64,000 nucleotides of DNA. It comes from Protea cynaroides. Taxonomy: Eukaryota; Streptophyta; Magnoliopsida; Proteales; Proteaceae. The stretch's first letter is position 1, and each line of letters starts with the position of its first letter. The notes beneath the pieces are model-generated. The model worked only from the letters and a program-made list of their open reading frames with translations, made no database searches and was not told the origin of the DNA. Of the stretch, positions 46,309 to 56,600 are shown piece by piece. Both the position numbers and the translations under genes were made by a program. The stretch lies in NCBI GenBank assembly GCA_028583415.1, contig CM053276.1:10136663-10200662 (forward strand), read 5' to 3'.

Positions 46309-46444
46309 CCATTGTTGTCAAGGCGCCAAGGCGAACCAAGGCATTGGAGGCCTGACAAGGCGCCAAGCCGCCTAGGCGATCAAGGCTCCTTCCTAGGCAT
46401 CACAAGGGCGCCTGGGCACCTAGGCGACGCCTTGACAACCATGG
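46309..46444. repeat. GGCG-rich palindromic MITE-like repeat, best copy
   Basis: The left end CCATTGTTGTCAAGGCG and right end CGCCTTGACAACCATGG are near-perfect inversions. The 136-bp interior is built from CCTAGGCG, CCAAGGCG and GGCGCC motifs and would fold into a long stem. Confidence 0.7.
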
Positions 46445-47810
46445 AGTCAACATTATAGTTAAATCGCCAATGACATGTAGGGATTTATTATCCTCCTAAT
46501 ATGGTTCCTCTTCTAAATTCGAGGCTAAGAAAGGCTAGTACCCTTATTTTGGCATTTCCATGTTTCTAACAAGCTCAATCAAGAGTACTCCGTAACACAG
46601 AATTTGCTTTCATGGGAATGTTTTCTTAAAAAGAAACTGCTTCTTCCAAAAGATCAGCACATCCAAGTTTCTAACATAGAGCCATATTGCTCAATTTGTG
46701 GTTCAATACCAAATACTGCTCTCATTGAATTAACTTATTGACAACTTAACTCCACCCAACTACCATGGCAGTAGGCAGAAAGCACACCAAAAAAAGGTAA
46801 CCTCATTAGGCCTTAACCCATAGAGCCATAATGCTCAATTTGTGATCTGGTATAGGTCTCACGCGCCTTTGCAGTACAAATCCAAAATAGCAATGGTTGG
46901 CTGTTTCCTTGACTTTAGCGGATAATGCCGAACATGCCCATGGGTAGCCTTTTAGCGAAAAGACGGTTATGCCCCAATGGCTGGGGGCTTTAAAATGGCC
47001 ACATGTCGTGCTTCCATTGGCCAGTAGTATTTATACCCAACACTGAGTATCGAGTCGCGCATTCCCAGATACTTCGAACCACAAGAGATGTAAGAGAGAG
47101 CAGAGAAACAAAGCCGCTGAGGATTGCTTCATTGAGGTGCAGCAAATATTATCGGCAAGTAGAGAGCAGAAAGCAACTGTGCTCAAGCGAGGGCTGTTCC
47201 TTTTGCTCTGATACCATCGTAGTGTCTCATCAAGGGAGAGAGACCTGATCATTGGGGGCTTCAACTGTCATTAGTTCATATAATTCTACAACTCCTAAAC
47301 AACCTTGTTATTATAGGAGTCGATAGAAACCGATAGAAACCCGATAGAAACCCGATAGAAACCGTTAACCACGGTCTATTCCACTATGCGGAATCGCCCC
47401 CATTTTCATTGAGTAACGGTCTCTAGACCGAAACTCCACCAAGTGGCCACATCACCTACATAACATCAGTACCAATAGACACTCTGAATATACCGAAAAT
47501 ACAGCCCAAGTGAGGGCACAGATGGCATTCCCCCTAACTCAATACCTTATATGCATCTCTTATGTTTCCCCCTTTTTTCTCTTTGGTAAACCATCTCTTA
47601 TGTTTCCTTCACTGTTTCCATGTTGACACCATCAAAATAATTCTAGATAGAAGTACACCCCATTAAATGAAATACGATTAAAATCAAGGATACGAAATAT
47701 GGGCACTAAGGTTTCCTAAATCTTTGAATGCCGCTCCAACTCCCAACATGATAAAATGATTAATTAATATGAACTAGCTTAATCGAAAAGCAATGTTTTA
47801 ATTAAAACTA
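46445..47810. other. Intergenic region with a primer-binding-site complement
   Basis: GCTCTGATACCA at 47205-47216 is the complement of the initiator methionine tRNA primer site, so - strand LTR-element sequence is present here, possibly the 5' part of the copia relic to its left. A minisatellite lies at 47320-47363. No gene is supported. If PTPA has a tiny last exon it should be on the - strand within or to the left of this stretch. Confidence 0.45.
47320..47363 (+). repeat. CCGATAGAAAC minisatellite
   Basis: Four tandem copies of CGATAGAAAC with one or two extra C between units. Confidence 0.9.
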
Positions 47811-49034
47811 CTACTTAAAAGAGAAACGAACCAAAACGATGACATACCATTTGATGAGCCATCCAAATAAGAAATGCTGCATGATAGGAACCTTTTCCAG
47901 AACCTCGGCCTTGTACATCTTGAGCAACCCGCTATTCACCTTGTTCCACGTAGCTACGCCACTGATGTCGTTGAGCAATGGCGAGTGCTCAGCAAAGGGC
48001 CCCTTCTTGACCTCTTTTATAAAAGCGATGCAGGAGAGATAGAGGTATTCATTGGAAAAGTTATCAAGTATGTCCTGGTTATGGATCGACTTGGGCTTCA
48101 TATACTTGTGATCAATCAACTGCGAAGAACCAAATATAAATGTCAAGAAATGGTAATCATCCAGACCCCAAACTCCATGCGACCCAGCTGGTTCAAGGCA
48201 GTAAACAGTCTGCAACTTCCTCATCAACTCATGATACTTGACGAAAATCCGAGAAACAATAGCCTGGTAGTCCTCTTCCTTAAGAACTCCTAGTCGAGCA
48301 AGGCAATAGAGCCAAGCCGCGAAGTTGGTCTCATGACCGGTTCCATAATCAATTCGACTCGGATTACCGAAACTGTCAAGGAAGTAAGGAACAATCTCAA
48401 CAGTGGCGGAAGATATATCGTCTGGGAGGAACTGAAGCATCAAGTACTCCGCATTTTCAGCCAATCGACTCTGCCAATCCCTAAAGGAGAGGTTACCGTA
48501 ACGAGAGGATTGTTGGGCAGGAGGGATTTCATCGACCCAGCGGAGGAGGGTTTCGAGGACAGAGACAATGGAGTTTAGGGTTTGGGATTGGTGACAGGAA
48601 TCGGAGACCTTGTGGCTGCGGATGGACTCGCTGAGAGCGACGATGAAGCCGAGGAAGTTCTTGCAGGAATCTGAGTCGCGGAAGTGGTTGATGTCGTCTA
48701 AGGAGTGGATCTTCTTGGTGGGAAGTTGGAAGTGGTAAGGAGGGGAGACGATGGGGACCTTCTGTGAATGAGGAACTGGGGAAAGGATTATGGCTTGTCG
48801 AGCATCATTGGAAGGGGGATTGATTGCAGGAGAGCGAATAGGACGGTAAATAGGCGGAGGAGAGATATCTGACCATGTTGGAGGCGGCGTGATGTTGGTG
48901 TCTCCGCCGCATCTGCAGCAGGTTCCAGTGGAGTTGGAAGGCGGTGAGAAATGGTCGTGGTCGGCGGGGAGTGACGGACAACAGCTCCTCTGTTGTGAGT
49001 CTTGTATCTTCGCTTCCTGGTGCGGGGGTTCCAT
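47811..49034 (-). CDS. PTPA: Serine/threonine phosphatase 2A activator (PTPA)
   Basis: The frame of 407 residues starts at MEPPHQEAK. Residues 1-105 are a Pro/Ser-rich, Cys-containing extension. The PTPA domain follows from about residue 106 (PTKKIHSLDDI), with RIDYGTGHETNFAAWLYCLA, GSHGVWGLDDYHF, FIFGSSQLIDHKYMKP, AEHSPLLNDISGV and EKVPIMQHFLFGWLIKW. PTPA is a conserved cytosolic and nuclear factor that activates the PP2A catalytic subunit, with peptidyl-prolyl isomerase-type activity. One change stands out: the usual FLPFIFG reads FLTFIFG. After LIKW the frame runs 14 residues further; ATG/GTATGTC at 47850-47844 is a good splice donor, so the true end may be at 47848 with a tiny downstream exon. 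It is otherwise a single open exon, which could be natural or a sign of a retrocopy. TATA and G-boxes precede it. Confidence 0.92.
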   Translation of the reverse strand: MEPPHQEAKIQDSQQRSCCPSLPADHDHFSPPSNSTGTCCRCGGDTNITPPPTWSDISPPPIYRPIRSPAINPPSNDARQAIILSPVPHSQKVPIVSPPYHFQLPTKKIHSLDDINHFRDSDSCKNFLGFIVALSESIRSHKVSDSCHQSQTLNSIVSVLETLLRWVDEIPPAQQSSRYGNLSFRDWQSRLAENAEYLMLQFLPDDISSATVEIVPYFLDSFGNPSRIDYGTGHETNFAAWLYCLARLGVLKEEDYQAIVSRIFVKYHELMRKLQTVYCLEPAGSHGVWGLDDYHFLTFIFGSSQLIDHKYMKPKSIHNQDILDNFSNEYLYLSCIAFIKEVKKGPFAEHSPLLNDISGVATWNKVNSGLLKMYKAEVLEKVPIMQHFLFGWLIKWYVIVLVRFSFK

Positions 49035-49089
49035 TATTGTCGCAAACTGAGGAGAAAGGCCGAGAGACGAGGTTCAAGGCTTTTTGAGC

Positions 49090-49096
49090 TTTTATA
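49090..49096 (-). promoter_or_regulatory. TATA box of the PTPA gene
   Basis: TATAAAA on the - strand, about 56 bases upstream of the ATG at 49034, leaving a short 5' UTR of roughly 25-30 bases if initiation occurs at the usual distance. Confidence 0.6.
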
Positions 49097-49140
49097 GGAG
49101 GTACCTTGGGTCGTTTTCCTATGTACACGTAAGCATAAAA

Positions 49141-49218
49141 CACGTGGATGTCTAGCACTAGCTCTGCCCTAATTGGGCCACGTGGACTATGAAAGTTTAA
49201 TGTGGGATAAGCCACGTG
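49141..49218 (-). promoter_or_regulatory. Cluster of three G-boxes (CACGTG)
   Basis: CACGTG occurs at 49141-49146, 49179-49184 and 49213-49218, each followed by G on the + strand (CACGTGG, the ABRE-type context). A weaker ACGT core is at 49127. They lie 45-130 bases upstream of the TATA box of PTPA. G-boxes bind bZIP and bHLH factors in light, abscisic acid and stress responses; regulation of this gene by them is inference. Confidence 0.6.
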
Positions 49219-49239
49219 GATCAGGCAAATTTCTTCTCA

Positions 49240-50473
49240 TGGTAGGGCTGCCGCGTCACAGCCTTGGTAGGTACCAGGGTCATATTAGGAACATCCAGAT
49301 GTAACCATGCTGATTGAAGCATAATTTTTCTTTATTTGCCAAATGGCAATAAAATGTATGTCATTATGTGTTGATAACATATTTTACCCTCCTATGAGAA
49401 AATGACATGTGTCATGAGCCGTGTTTAGCAATAGTTGAGGCGACATTACAGACAAGCGACACATGTCGAGTTTATAAATACTTGACATGTGATAACGGTC
49501 GACTTCGCTGATATATCAACCTACACACATCTTGTACTGAAGAACAAGGAAGCATTCAAGGTGCACTACTAAAAAACAAGGGAGTATTCAAGGACGCACT
49601 CCCAACAACTGTCTTCACTATCACAATTATTTGTCGATTTTCGCCAAATTCGGCCAACAAATCTGTTAACGATTGTAGGATCATAATCCAAAGGCCAAGT
49701 TCACAAGTGACCGAAATACATGTTGGTCAATTATGACCATGTGCTCAACAATCATAAGGGTAAATTCGATTTCATCACTTTGTGCAAAATTCTCAATAAA
49801 TATTCTCTAATTTTTTTTATTAATTTTTTTTTTGTAAGAAATATTCTCTAATTCAATTATTCAAAGATACAAGGACGAACAATATCTTAGTTTGAATTAT
49901 ACTCAAACCTTAGCTTATCTCTCAAATAACATTCTTTCTTACTTCGCTTCATATCGATTACTCTGTAATCGACTTAATCATCGAAGTAGCCACCGAATTA
50001 CTTAATCCATCCCTCGATGATCTTCATTGAATTTTTAGGTTTCTCGTGTGAACTTAGCTAGACAAGTTTCGACAGTAACATTATGAGTGAGGATTATACA
50101 AGCATCTCACTGGTAGAATTTAACTTACAAAAATATACAAAAAGTTGTTAAAATTATAAAAGATGTCATTTTGTATTTTATATTTATTTCAATTTGAAGG
50201 TATTTTTATAATTTTATTAAAAATTTGAATTAAAGTTTGAAACACATTTCTTACTTATTTTAGGTTAAATTTTAACCATTAAAAATGGATGTGGGGTCTT
50301 CCATCATGTTAACTAATTCAAGTAGAAAGAATCGTTTTGTGATGTAGACTACTAAAGCATAGTGGTGACCATTAAACAAAAGTAATGGTTGGTCGGACTA
50401 ATTGAAAATCCATTCCATGTCATCATAACTCAATATCTAGTTTGTTTTAATAATTCTCAATAATTAATTATTT
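49240..50473. other. Intergenic DNA, possible LTR remnant
   Basis: No gene. The part at 49430-50070 contains a CGACACATGTCGA-like palindrome and repeated AACAAGG(A)AG-ATTCAAGG motifs (49548 and 49578), reminiscent of an LTR, but I found no termini. Confidence 0.4.
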
Positions 50474-50481
50474 AATTAAAA

Positions 50482-51904
50482 GAAAAATTTTCATATACGC
50501 ACTATTAAAGCTTGAAAACTTTATCTACCTCCACAAGATTGCAAAAATCTCAATCACATCCAACTAACAGATGGAAATCACTAAAAATGTTGAAATACAG
50601 TTTTACCCTTGATATTAAAAATTGAAAAATTAAAGAAGTATTTTGAATGACTAATTTGACCTTTCTAATTCTAATAGATTCTAATTCCAATATGATTCTA
50701 AAAAAATACAGTTTTATCCGATAGATTTTAATTCCAATCTGACGGTTTCAAAAGTGACCCAAATCTCCCTTCTCTCAGCCCTCCTCGCTCTCCCTTCATC
50801 ATCTTCACCATCACCCCGCTCTCTCTTCCTACTCTCTTCTTTGCCAGTCGGCATCTAAAACCTGCAAACAGGGACAATGGAAGATAGTAACACCTTCTCA
50901 TACTCGGTGTAAATCATTCCAAGGACTCCTAGGTTAAGAACTACTCAACCATCATCAACGACAATGGAAGATAGTAACACCATGATTGACTAGATCTACG
51001 AGTTTTCTGTGCCTCGGTATTTCGATTTCGTTATTGGCGAATCAGACGGAGAGAGGAGAAGAGCAGAAGATTGGTTTGAGACTGCTCTCAGCTATGATCC
51101 CTCGTGTACGTTTTCCTTTCTTGTTCTTGAATTTCTTTGCAGAATGGATCGAACTATGTTTTGGGGGTTCTCTAGGGCGTGGATCGAAACGTTTGATCTA
51201 TTTGTAGATTCAATTTATTATAGTTTAAAAAATAGGTATATGTTTTAATTTGATGCAACTTTCATTCCAAGATTGAGGACTAGTAGATTTGTTCACATAG
51301 AAACCCTCTGCAATTTCAACGATGCTGAACAACTGCAAAACGTAAATTCGTAAATTAATAAAAGTTCCAAATTTCATCGAAAAAATAAGTTTTTTGGTTA
51401 TGGAAGTTCCACATTGTAGTACTTTTCAAAATATAAGAGGATGGGAGGGATGAGCAGAAAATATACAGATATATATACAATGTAAAAAGGAATCAGGAAG
51501 GCTATAGAAACATCTGGAATCTGTGCTCGTCGATGTTTATCTGTGATTTTGCAGTTAAAAACCGCCCAAAGAAAACATTTATGTGGTCTTCTTCACCGCT
51601 CTACCCCAAAACTGATTAATTTAATGGTCTGAGAGAAAGAAGATTTATAGTTACAATGAACTAGGGGAGAAGCTTCGGGGTGGGCTCTTAAGGGTATAAT
51701 GGTCTTTTAATAAGCTTAAAAGGGTATTGTCATCCATTAAAATGTTCAACGCATCTGACGTAAGCAACTAAAGGAAATTTTTTAACGGAGTGGACTTGGT
51801 TGATTAACGGAGCAAACTTTTTGAGTACTAGATGAGGTTTTTGCAATCTTGTGGAGGTAGATGAAGTTTTCAATCATTAATGGTGTGTATAAGAAAATTT
51901 TCCC
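50482..51904. mobile_element. Mutator-like element carrying a TPX2-like exon (Pack-MULE), 1423 bp
   Basis: The left end runs GAAAAATTTTCATATACGCA and the right end reads TGTGTATAAGAAAATTTTCCC. The inverted arms share CTACCTCCACAAGATTGCAA (left, 50528-50547) and its complement on the right (51842-51861). AATTAAAA flanks both sides (50474-50481 and 51905-51912), an 8-bp match that extends to nine bases with one mismatch. The interior is host-like: a pyrimidine-rich leader, a coding exon at 50965-51105 and intron-like DNA. There is no transposase, so movement would need another element. It shares subterminal motifs such as GGAAATCACTAAAA and CGGAGTGGACTT with the element at 60693-61850. Confidence 0.8.
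50965..51105 (+). pseudogene. Captured first exon resembling the TPX2 N-terminus
   Basis: From ATG 50965 the frame reads MEDSNTMID, a TAG stop, then IYEFSVPRYFDFV and AEDWFETALSYDPS, ending at a GTACGT donor (51106). The pairing of YEF-x-PR-x-FDF with a downstream WFE-ALSY-PS is what I recall of the plant TPX2 spindle-assembly factor near its start. The in-frame stop and absence of following exons make it non-functional as TPX2. A 22-bp direct repeat of the start region (50873-50894 and 50961-50982) lies upstream, so the leader has been partly duplicated. The source assignment is by memory of the motif. Confidence 0.6.
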
Positions 51905-53127
51905 AATTAAAACTTAATTAGATCTAAGGGTTATGATTGAAACTTACAAATCCAACAGTTGCAAATCGGATGCATTGATATGACTCCCGCCATGCAATCA
52001 GACAGAGTTCTTTCGCCTCTAAAGCTTATCACATTATACTCTAGATTAAACTGGGCTAAGCCATGATCAATCGTGGCCAACCTCGCCTGATTAGGATCAT
52101 TTAGAGCCGAGCTAGGCTGGGCTTGGACTAAGTTATCCTGACCCAACCTTAGAATGGGCTGAGTTAAGGAGACCTAGAATTAAGTTCGGGTTTTAAAAAC
52201 CGGACCTAGCTCGAGCCAGTTGCACCCCTAGATGGAAAACCATGTTCTTATAATAACCTGTTTGTATTGTTATTAAATTTTCCATACAATTGGTATTTTA
52301 CATGAAAAAAGGGGGGTGTTTGAAGTTTTTTTTTTATATATCATGCTTTAATTGAAAAAAGAAATTGTTGGATTCTTAAGGTATGATTTTTTTATATTTT
52401 AATTTAATACGAAAGTTAATCTTTATTCAAAACCGATTTAGTCTGGGCTTCATCTTTTGCTGATAACAATCAATTTTCGGTCTATAGATCACTTTGAACT
52501 GTTGATTGGGTAGAGAAAATGACTTATTGTGCAGGAATTGCTGTTTTTGCCTTCCAACCAAGAGAGTCTAATCACTGCTTAATGCCTAGATTAATGAATT
52601 AGGATTAAAGAAGTAAGGTAACAATGATGAATTATCATGTACCATTTTTCATTTTTTTGGGCTTAAACATCATTTTTCTATGTTTTTTTTTTTTTTTTCT
52701 TGTTTAAACTTTAAACATAAATGACTTTATTCATGGTGGACAAGTTTTTGGGACCTAGATCCTTTCCTCTCATACAGTTGTCTTTCGGATGGGTTGGGAT
52801 ACTTGTCATGCATATCAATGCATTCCAATCTGTTTGATGGACGACTGATTGGCTGGGATGTTCAGGACGCATGCCAATGCAACCAACCTATTAGATAAAT
52901 GATTGGAGGGCTAGACGACAAGAGAGAATCTTTATGTAATTCTTTGTTACCATGTTAGCTAGTTTTCTTCACCAATTTATTATGGGTATTCAATGTGATT
53001 AAATTAATAAGATATTAAAGAGTTGGGGAGCATTATTATTATTGATGTTTGTTAACAAGAGTAAGTCATTTAATGATCTTATCCTTTGGTTTACTTTTTG
53101 GTGAGTGAAAAGAAATATTCTCTACCT
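51905..53127. other. AT-rich intergenic DNA with a degenerate hAT-like end
   Basis: No gene. The segment 51990-52235 is rich in GGGCTAAG/GGCTGGGC motifs and ends GTTGCACCCCTAG near 52219-52232. That is like the terminus of the hAT element ending at 54174, so it may be a one-ended relic. Confidence 0.4.
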
Positions 53128-53135
53128 GTCATGGG

Positions 53136-55081
53136 TAGGGATGTAAACGGATCGGATTTGGCACGGATACACTACTATTCGAATCCGACTCCTACTCACA
53201 CTATCCTAATCCGCCTCCGCATCCGGCGGATTTCAAAAAACTGAACTTAAATTCGAATTCGTATTTTAACCTGATATCCGGTTAAAATCCGATTCAAGTC
53301 CAAAAACACCACACTGTTATAAAAAAAACAGATATTTAAATAGAATAAGAAATATAGATTATAAAATCAGATTGCAATTGAAACCTCCTATCAATTTGTT
53401 AGGGTTTCTAACATAATCGAAACCCCTAAATCTGTTGTAATCGAAACCCCCTAAATCTGCAAAATTTTCGAGAGAGAGAAATAGAGTGAGAGATAGACGG
53501 AGAGAGAGGATGAAGATTACAGAAGAAAATCCCAACATATTTCTTTAGAAAAAAACAACAAAACTAGGGCTGCAATAAGGCCGGGTTGGGCCGGATTTTT
53601 CAAAACCCTAACCCCAACCCTGACTATTGAAACTTAACCCTAACCCAGTCCAACCCTGTCAGGGTCAGAAAATGTACAACCCTAACCTTGACCTTGACAG
53701 GGTTGGGCCTAACCCTAACCTGCCCTGATTGACCCTGACAGGGTCGGGTTGGGCCGGGTCAACCCTGATTAACCCTGATTCAGGGTTAGATTGACCCTGA
53801 TATTGACCCTGATTGACCCTAAACATACAACAAATTATCAAATAACAATTACAGCTTAAAACATATGACAAATACAAGCAACCTATGATATTCTTTTAAG
53901 AACCTAACAAATACAAACCAAATCAGTTCAAGTGTTTAACCAGGAACAAATACAAATCATACATATATTTATAAATATATTCAATTATATACAGGGTCGG
54001 ATTGGGCCGGGTTCAACCCAGGGGGTCAACCCTAACCCAGCCCAATCCTGCCAGGGTTCATATAAAATTGAACCCTAACCCAGCCCTGTTAGGGTTCGGG
54101 CCGGGTTCAACCCTGCCAGGGTTCAAGGCGGGCCTGGGCGGGTTTGGGTTGTCAGGATAAAACTTGCACCCCTAAACAAAACCCTATGACAGAGAGAGGG
54201 AGAGAGGGATATAGAGAGAAGATGATGGATTGTAAATAAACTTGCAGGCAGAAATGAGTAGGAGGCGAACAAATCAACGGTGGGGAGAATTCCTACGCAA
54301 ATCTTTGTTTCCCTATTCTTCTACTATGTTGCCATTGCTTTACTCTTTGGGTGAGAGAGTAAAAAAAAACCTACAATAGAAAACAAAAGAAAGAACCTTG
54401 GTATGAAGCTACTGAACCTATTGTTTTCTCGTCCATTCTTTCATCCATCTTTCACTCTCGCAAGCAAAACTCCTGCAAAATAACCTAATGAGGTCTCCAG
54501 TGTGATTCTAGCATCTGCAATTTTTTTTTTCTTTTTTCTTTTTTGGTAATCCGTTTGTAACGAATTTGTTCCACAAACCATACACGGAAAGTAGAAAAAT
54601 CGACGGAAATTGAAACATCAAAATATAAAATATAAAATATTATATACAGTTGTATGAAAACTGTCATCGATTTTTTGGTAAAAATAAATGTGCCCTGGAT
54701 TATCCCATCGAGCCATGCCAATTCGCTGTCCCTATGCAAACTGGTGATAATGATACAGTATTTTAGTAATTTCTTTCTTGATTTTCTACCCATGAACCCC
54801 ACTTACCTTTTCCTTTTCCTAGGCAAACGTATAGAATTATATAAATTCTTACCAATAATAAAAAAATATATAAATGATATTAATATAATAAATACATATA
54901 AACATATCATAGATCGGAGTGCATTATATTCGCATTTTTTGAGTGATATCCAAATTCGACTCCTCCTCTGGACTTATCTATCCGAATTTGCATCCGAATC
55001 CAATTGTTCAGCTTCGGATCCCCTTAAACGAATGCGAATTTGAATCAAATTCGAATTTTCGACTATCCATTTACATTCTTA
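53136..55081. mobile_element. Non-autonomous hAT-type element, 1946 bp
   Basis: The left end TAGGGATGTAAACGGAT and right end ATCCATTTACATTCTTA are imperfect inversions. GTCATGGG flanks both sides exactly (53128-53135 and 55082-55089); 8 bp is the hAT target-duplication size. The subterminal regions are rich in TCCGAATT/AATTCGGA-type motifs (for example 53180-53290 and 54945-55050), typical of transposase-binding repeats. There is no transposase frame. A second hAT-type element (53565-54174) is inserted within it; without that, the host element would be about 1.33 kb. Confidence 0.8.
53565..54174. mobile_element. Nested hAT-type MITE built of CCCTGA/CCCTAA repeats, 610 bp
   Basis: Ends TAGGGCTGCAA and TTGCACCCCTA are near-perfect 11-bp inversions. 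AACAAAAC flanks both sides exactly (53557-53564 and 54175-54182), an 8-bp hAT-type duplication. The interior contains dozens of AACCCTAACC, AACCCTGA and CAGGGTT words on both strands, with short palindromes such as CCCTGACAGGG and CCGGGTTGGGCC. The family is known in general form from plant hAT MITEs; the internal repetition here is unusually dense. Confidence 0.85.
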
Positions 55082-55089
55082 GTCATGGG

Positions 55090-56600
55090 TGAATAATCAT
55101 GACCATTGATTGAGTGGTTAACTAATTCATGACCATTGATTGAGTGTTTAATTGATAGTAAACCATTCACTCTTGGTGGTCGAGCTGATCTACGAGTAGA
55201 AACTCTTGACCGTGGGTGATCAGAAACTTTCTAACAAAAAAATAAAAATAAAAATGGAGGCCATTGAATGGACTGTAGAACTTAATTAAAACAGTCTCAT
55301 TATGGGCTTACAAGATTTATGATTTGTCATGCCCATATCAAGAAATAAAAGCAACAAGTATAATGGGCTAAAAGGTTTTTGATTTATGAAACCCATATCA
55401 AGAATAAAAACCTACAAATAATAATACCAAGCCCAAGAAAACAAGCCCATTACCGCTATCTAAACCCTTCAAGTGCCCAACATTGTTTTGGAAGCCATAG
55501 GTCATTTTTATTTCTTTCATTACCAGATTGTTGGCATTTGTGATAGGGGTGTTAATTTCTAGTCCACACTGTGTCCTTTGAACCAAACGGATGGATTTAA
55601 ACCTAAACTAACACGTACCGTTTACTAAATGTGCCAGGCTTTAGGTCTGGACTAATTATTAATCGATCATTCACAATGCAAGGGTGTAGCCCAACGGTTG
55701 CCTAACCGCACCTACCAATTATGGAACGAACCCAACACCGACCAATTAAATGACTATTAACTACTAAAGATTAAATCCTAAAAGCTTAATCTCCATTTAA
55801 GACCCCCATTTTTTATGTCCTTGAGGCCAAGGGACATCACTGAAGTATTAAAGGATCCCATTTTTTATTTCCAATAATGCATAATGATAGATCTTATAGT
55901 TTTGATAGACCATTATTATTTCATTGATGATTATGCAATTTGTTCAAGTTAGCGTTCTACTCCCACCTAAGGAATATGATTGTTACACCACCTAAGGAAT
56001 ATGATTGAATGTAACAATTTAGTAGTTGATGATATAAAGACACTTAAGATGGATGTTCTCACAAAGTCACAAACACTTAATGAGAAATAATTAATCATAA
56101 AAAAATAAAAAAATTTTTGGACGATTAGACCAAAGAGCATAACCGATTATTGACCGATTGGTTTGTATCATTAAAATACGTAAATAGACTGATTAGCATA
56201 AGATCAATTATAGACTGAAACTGACCAGACTGAATATAAAGTTGTCTATGTCTCGCAAATGAAGACTGGTTAATTAAACATATCAATCACAGTGCAATAT
56301 ATTTAATTGGTGGTGACCAAGCCAACTGATAGACACCCCCAATTTGTGGTACATATTTAGGTATCCATCTTTTATCAATTGAGGTCATTTCCGCCGGTAA
56401 TTAGGTTGAGAGTTGCAGGTCAGTTCCTCTCCACACACGTTTACTTGCCACGGAACCCATCATCATTCATGGGTGTAAAACCCATCTATAAAATGTGGAT
56501 AGCAGGCGGCTTACTATAAAGGGTATACATACATGCAACTTTCCTCGTCTTCAACTTCAAACTTGCAAATAAATTGGACTTTCAAAACACATATTCAATA
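55090..56600. other. AT-rich intergenic DNA, nothing recognised
   Basis: No supported gene. There is a small direct repeat of CATGACCATTGATTGAGTG around 55098-55145 and a repeat of CACCTAAGGAATATGATTG near 55965-56005. Confidence 0.5.

Noticed and set aside
48333..48578. + strand frames across the PTPA gene
   Set aside because: Antisense shadows of a clearly conserved coding sequence.
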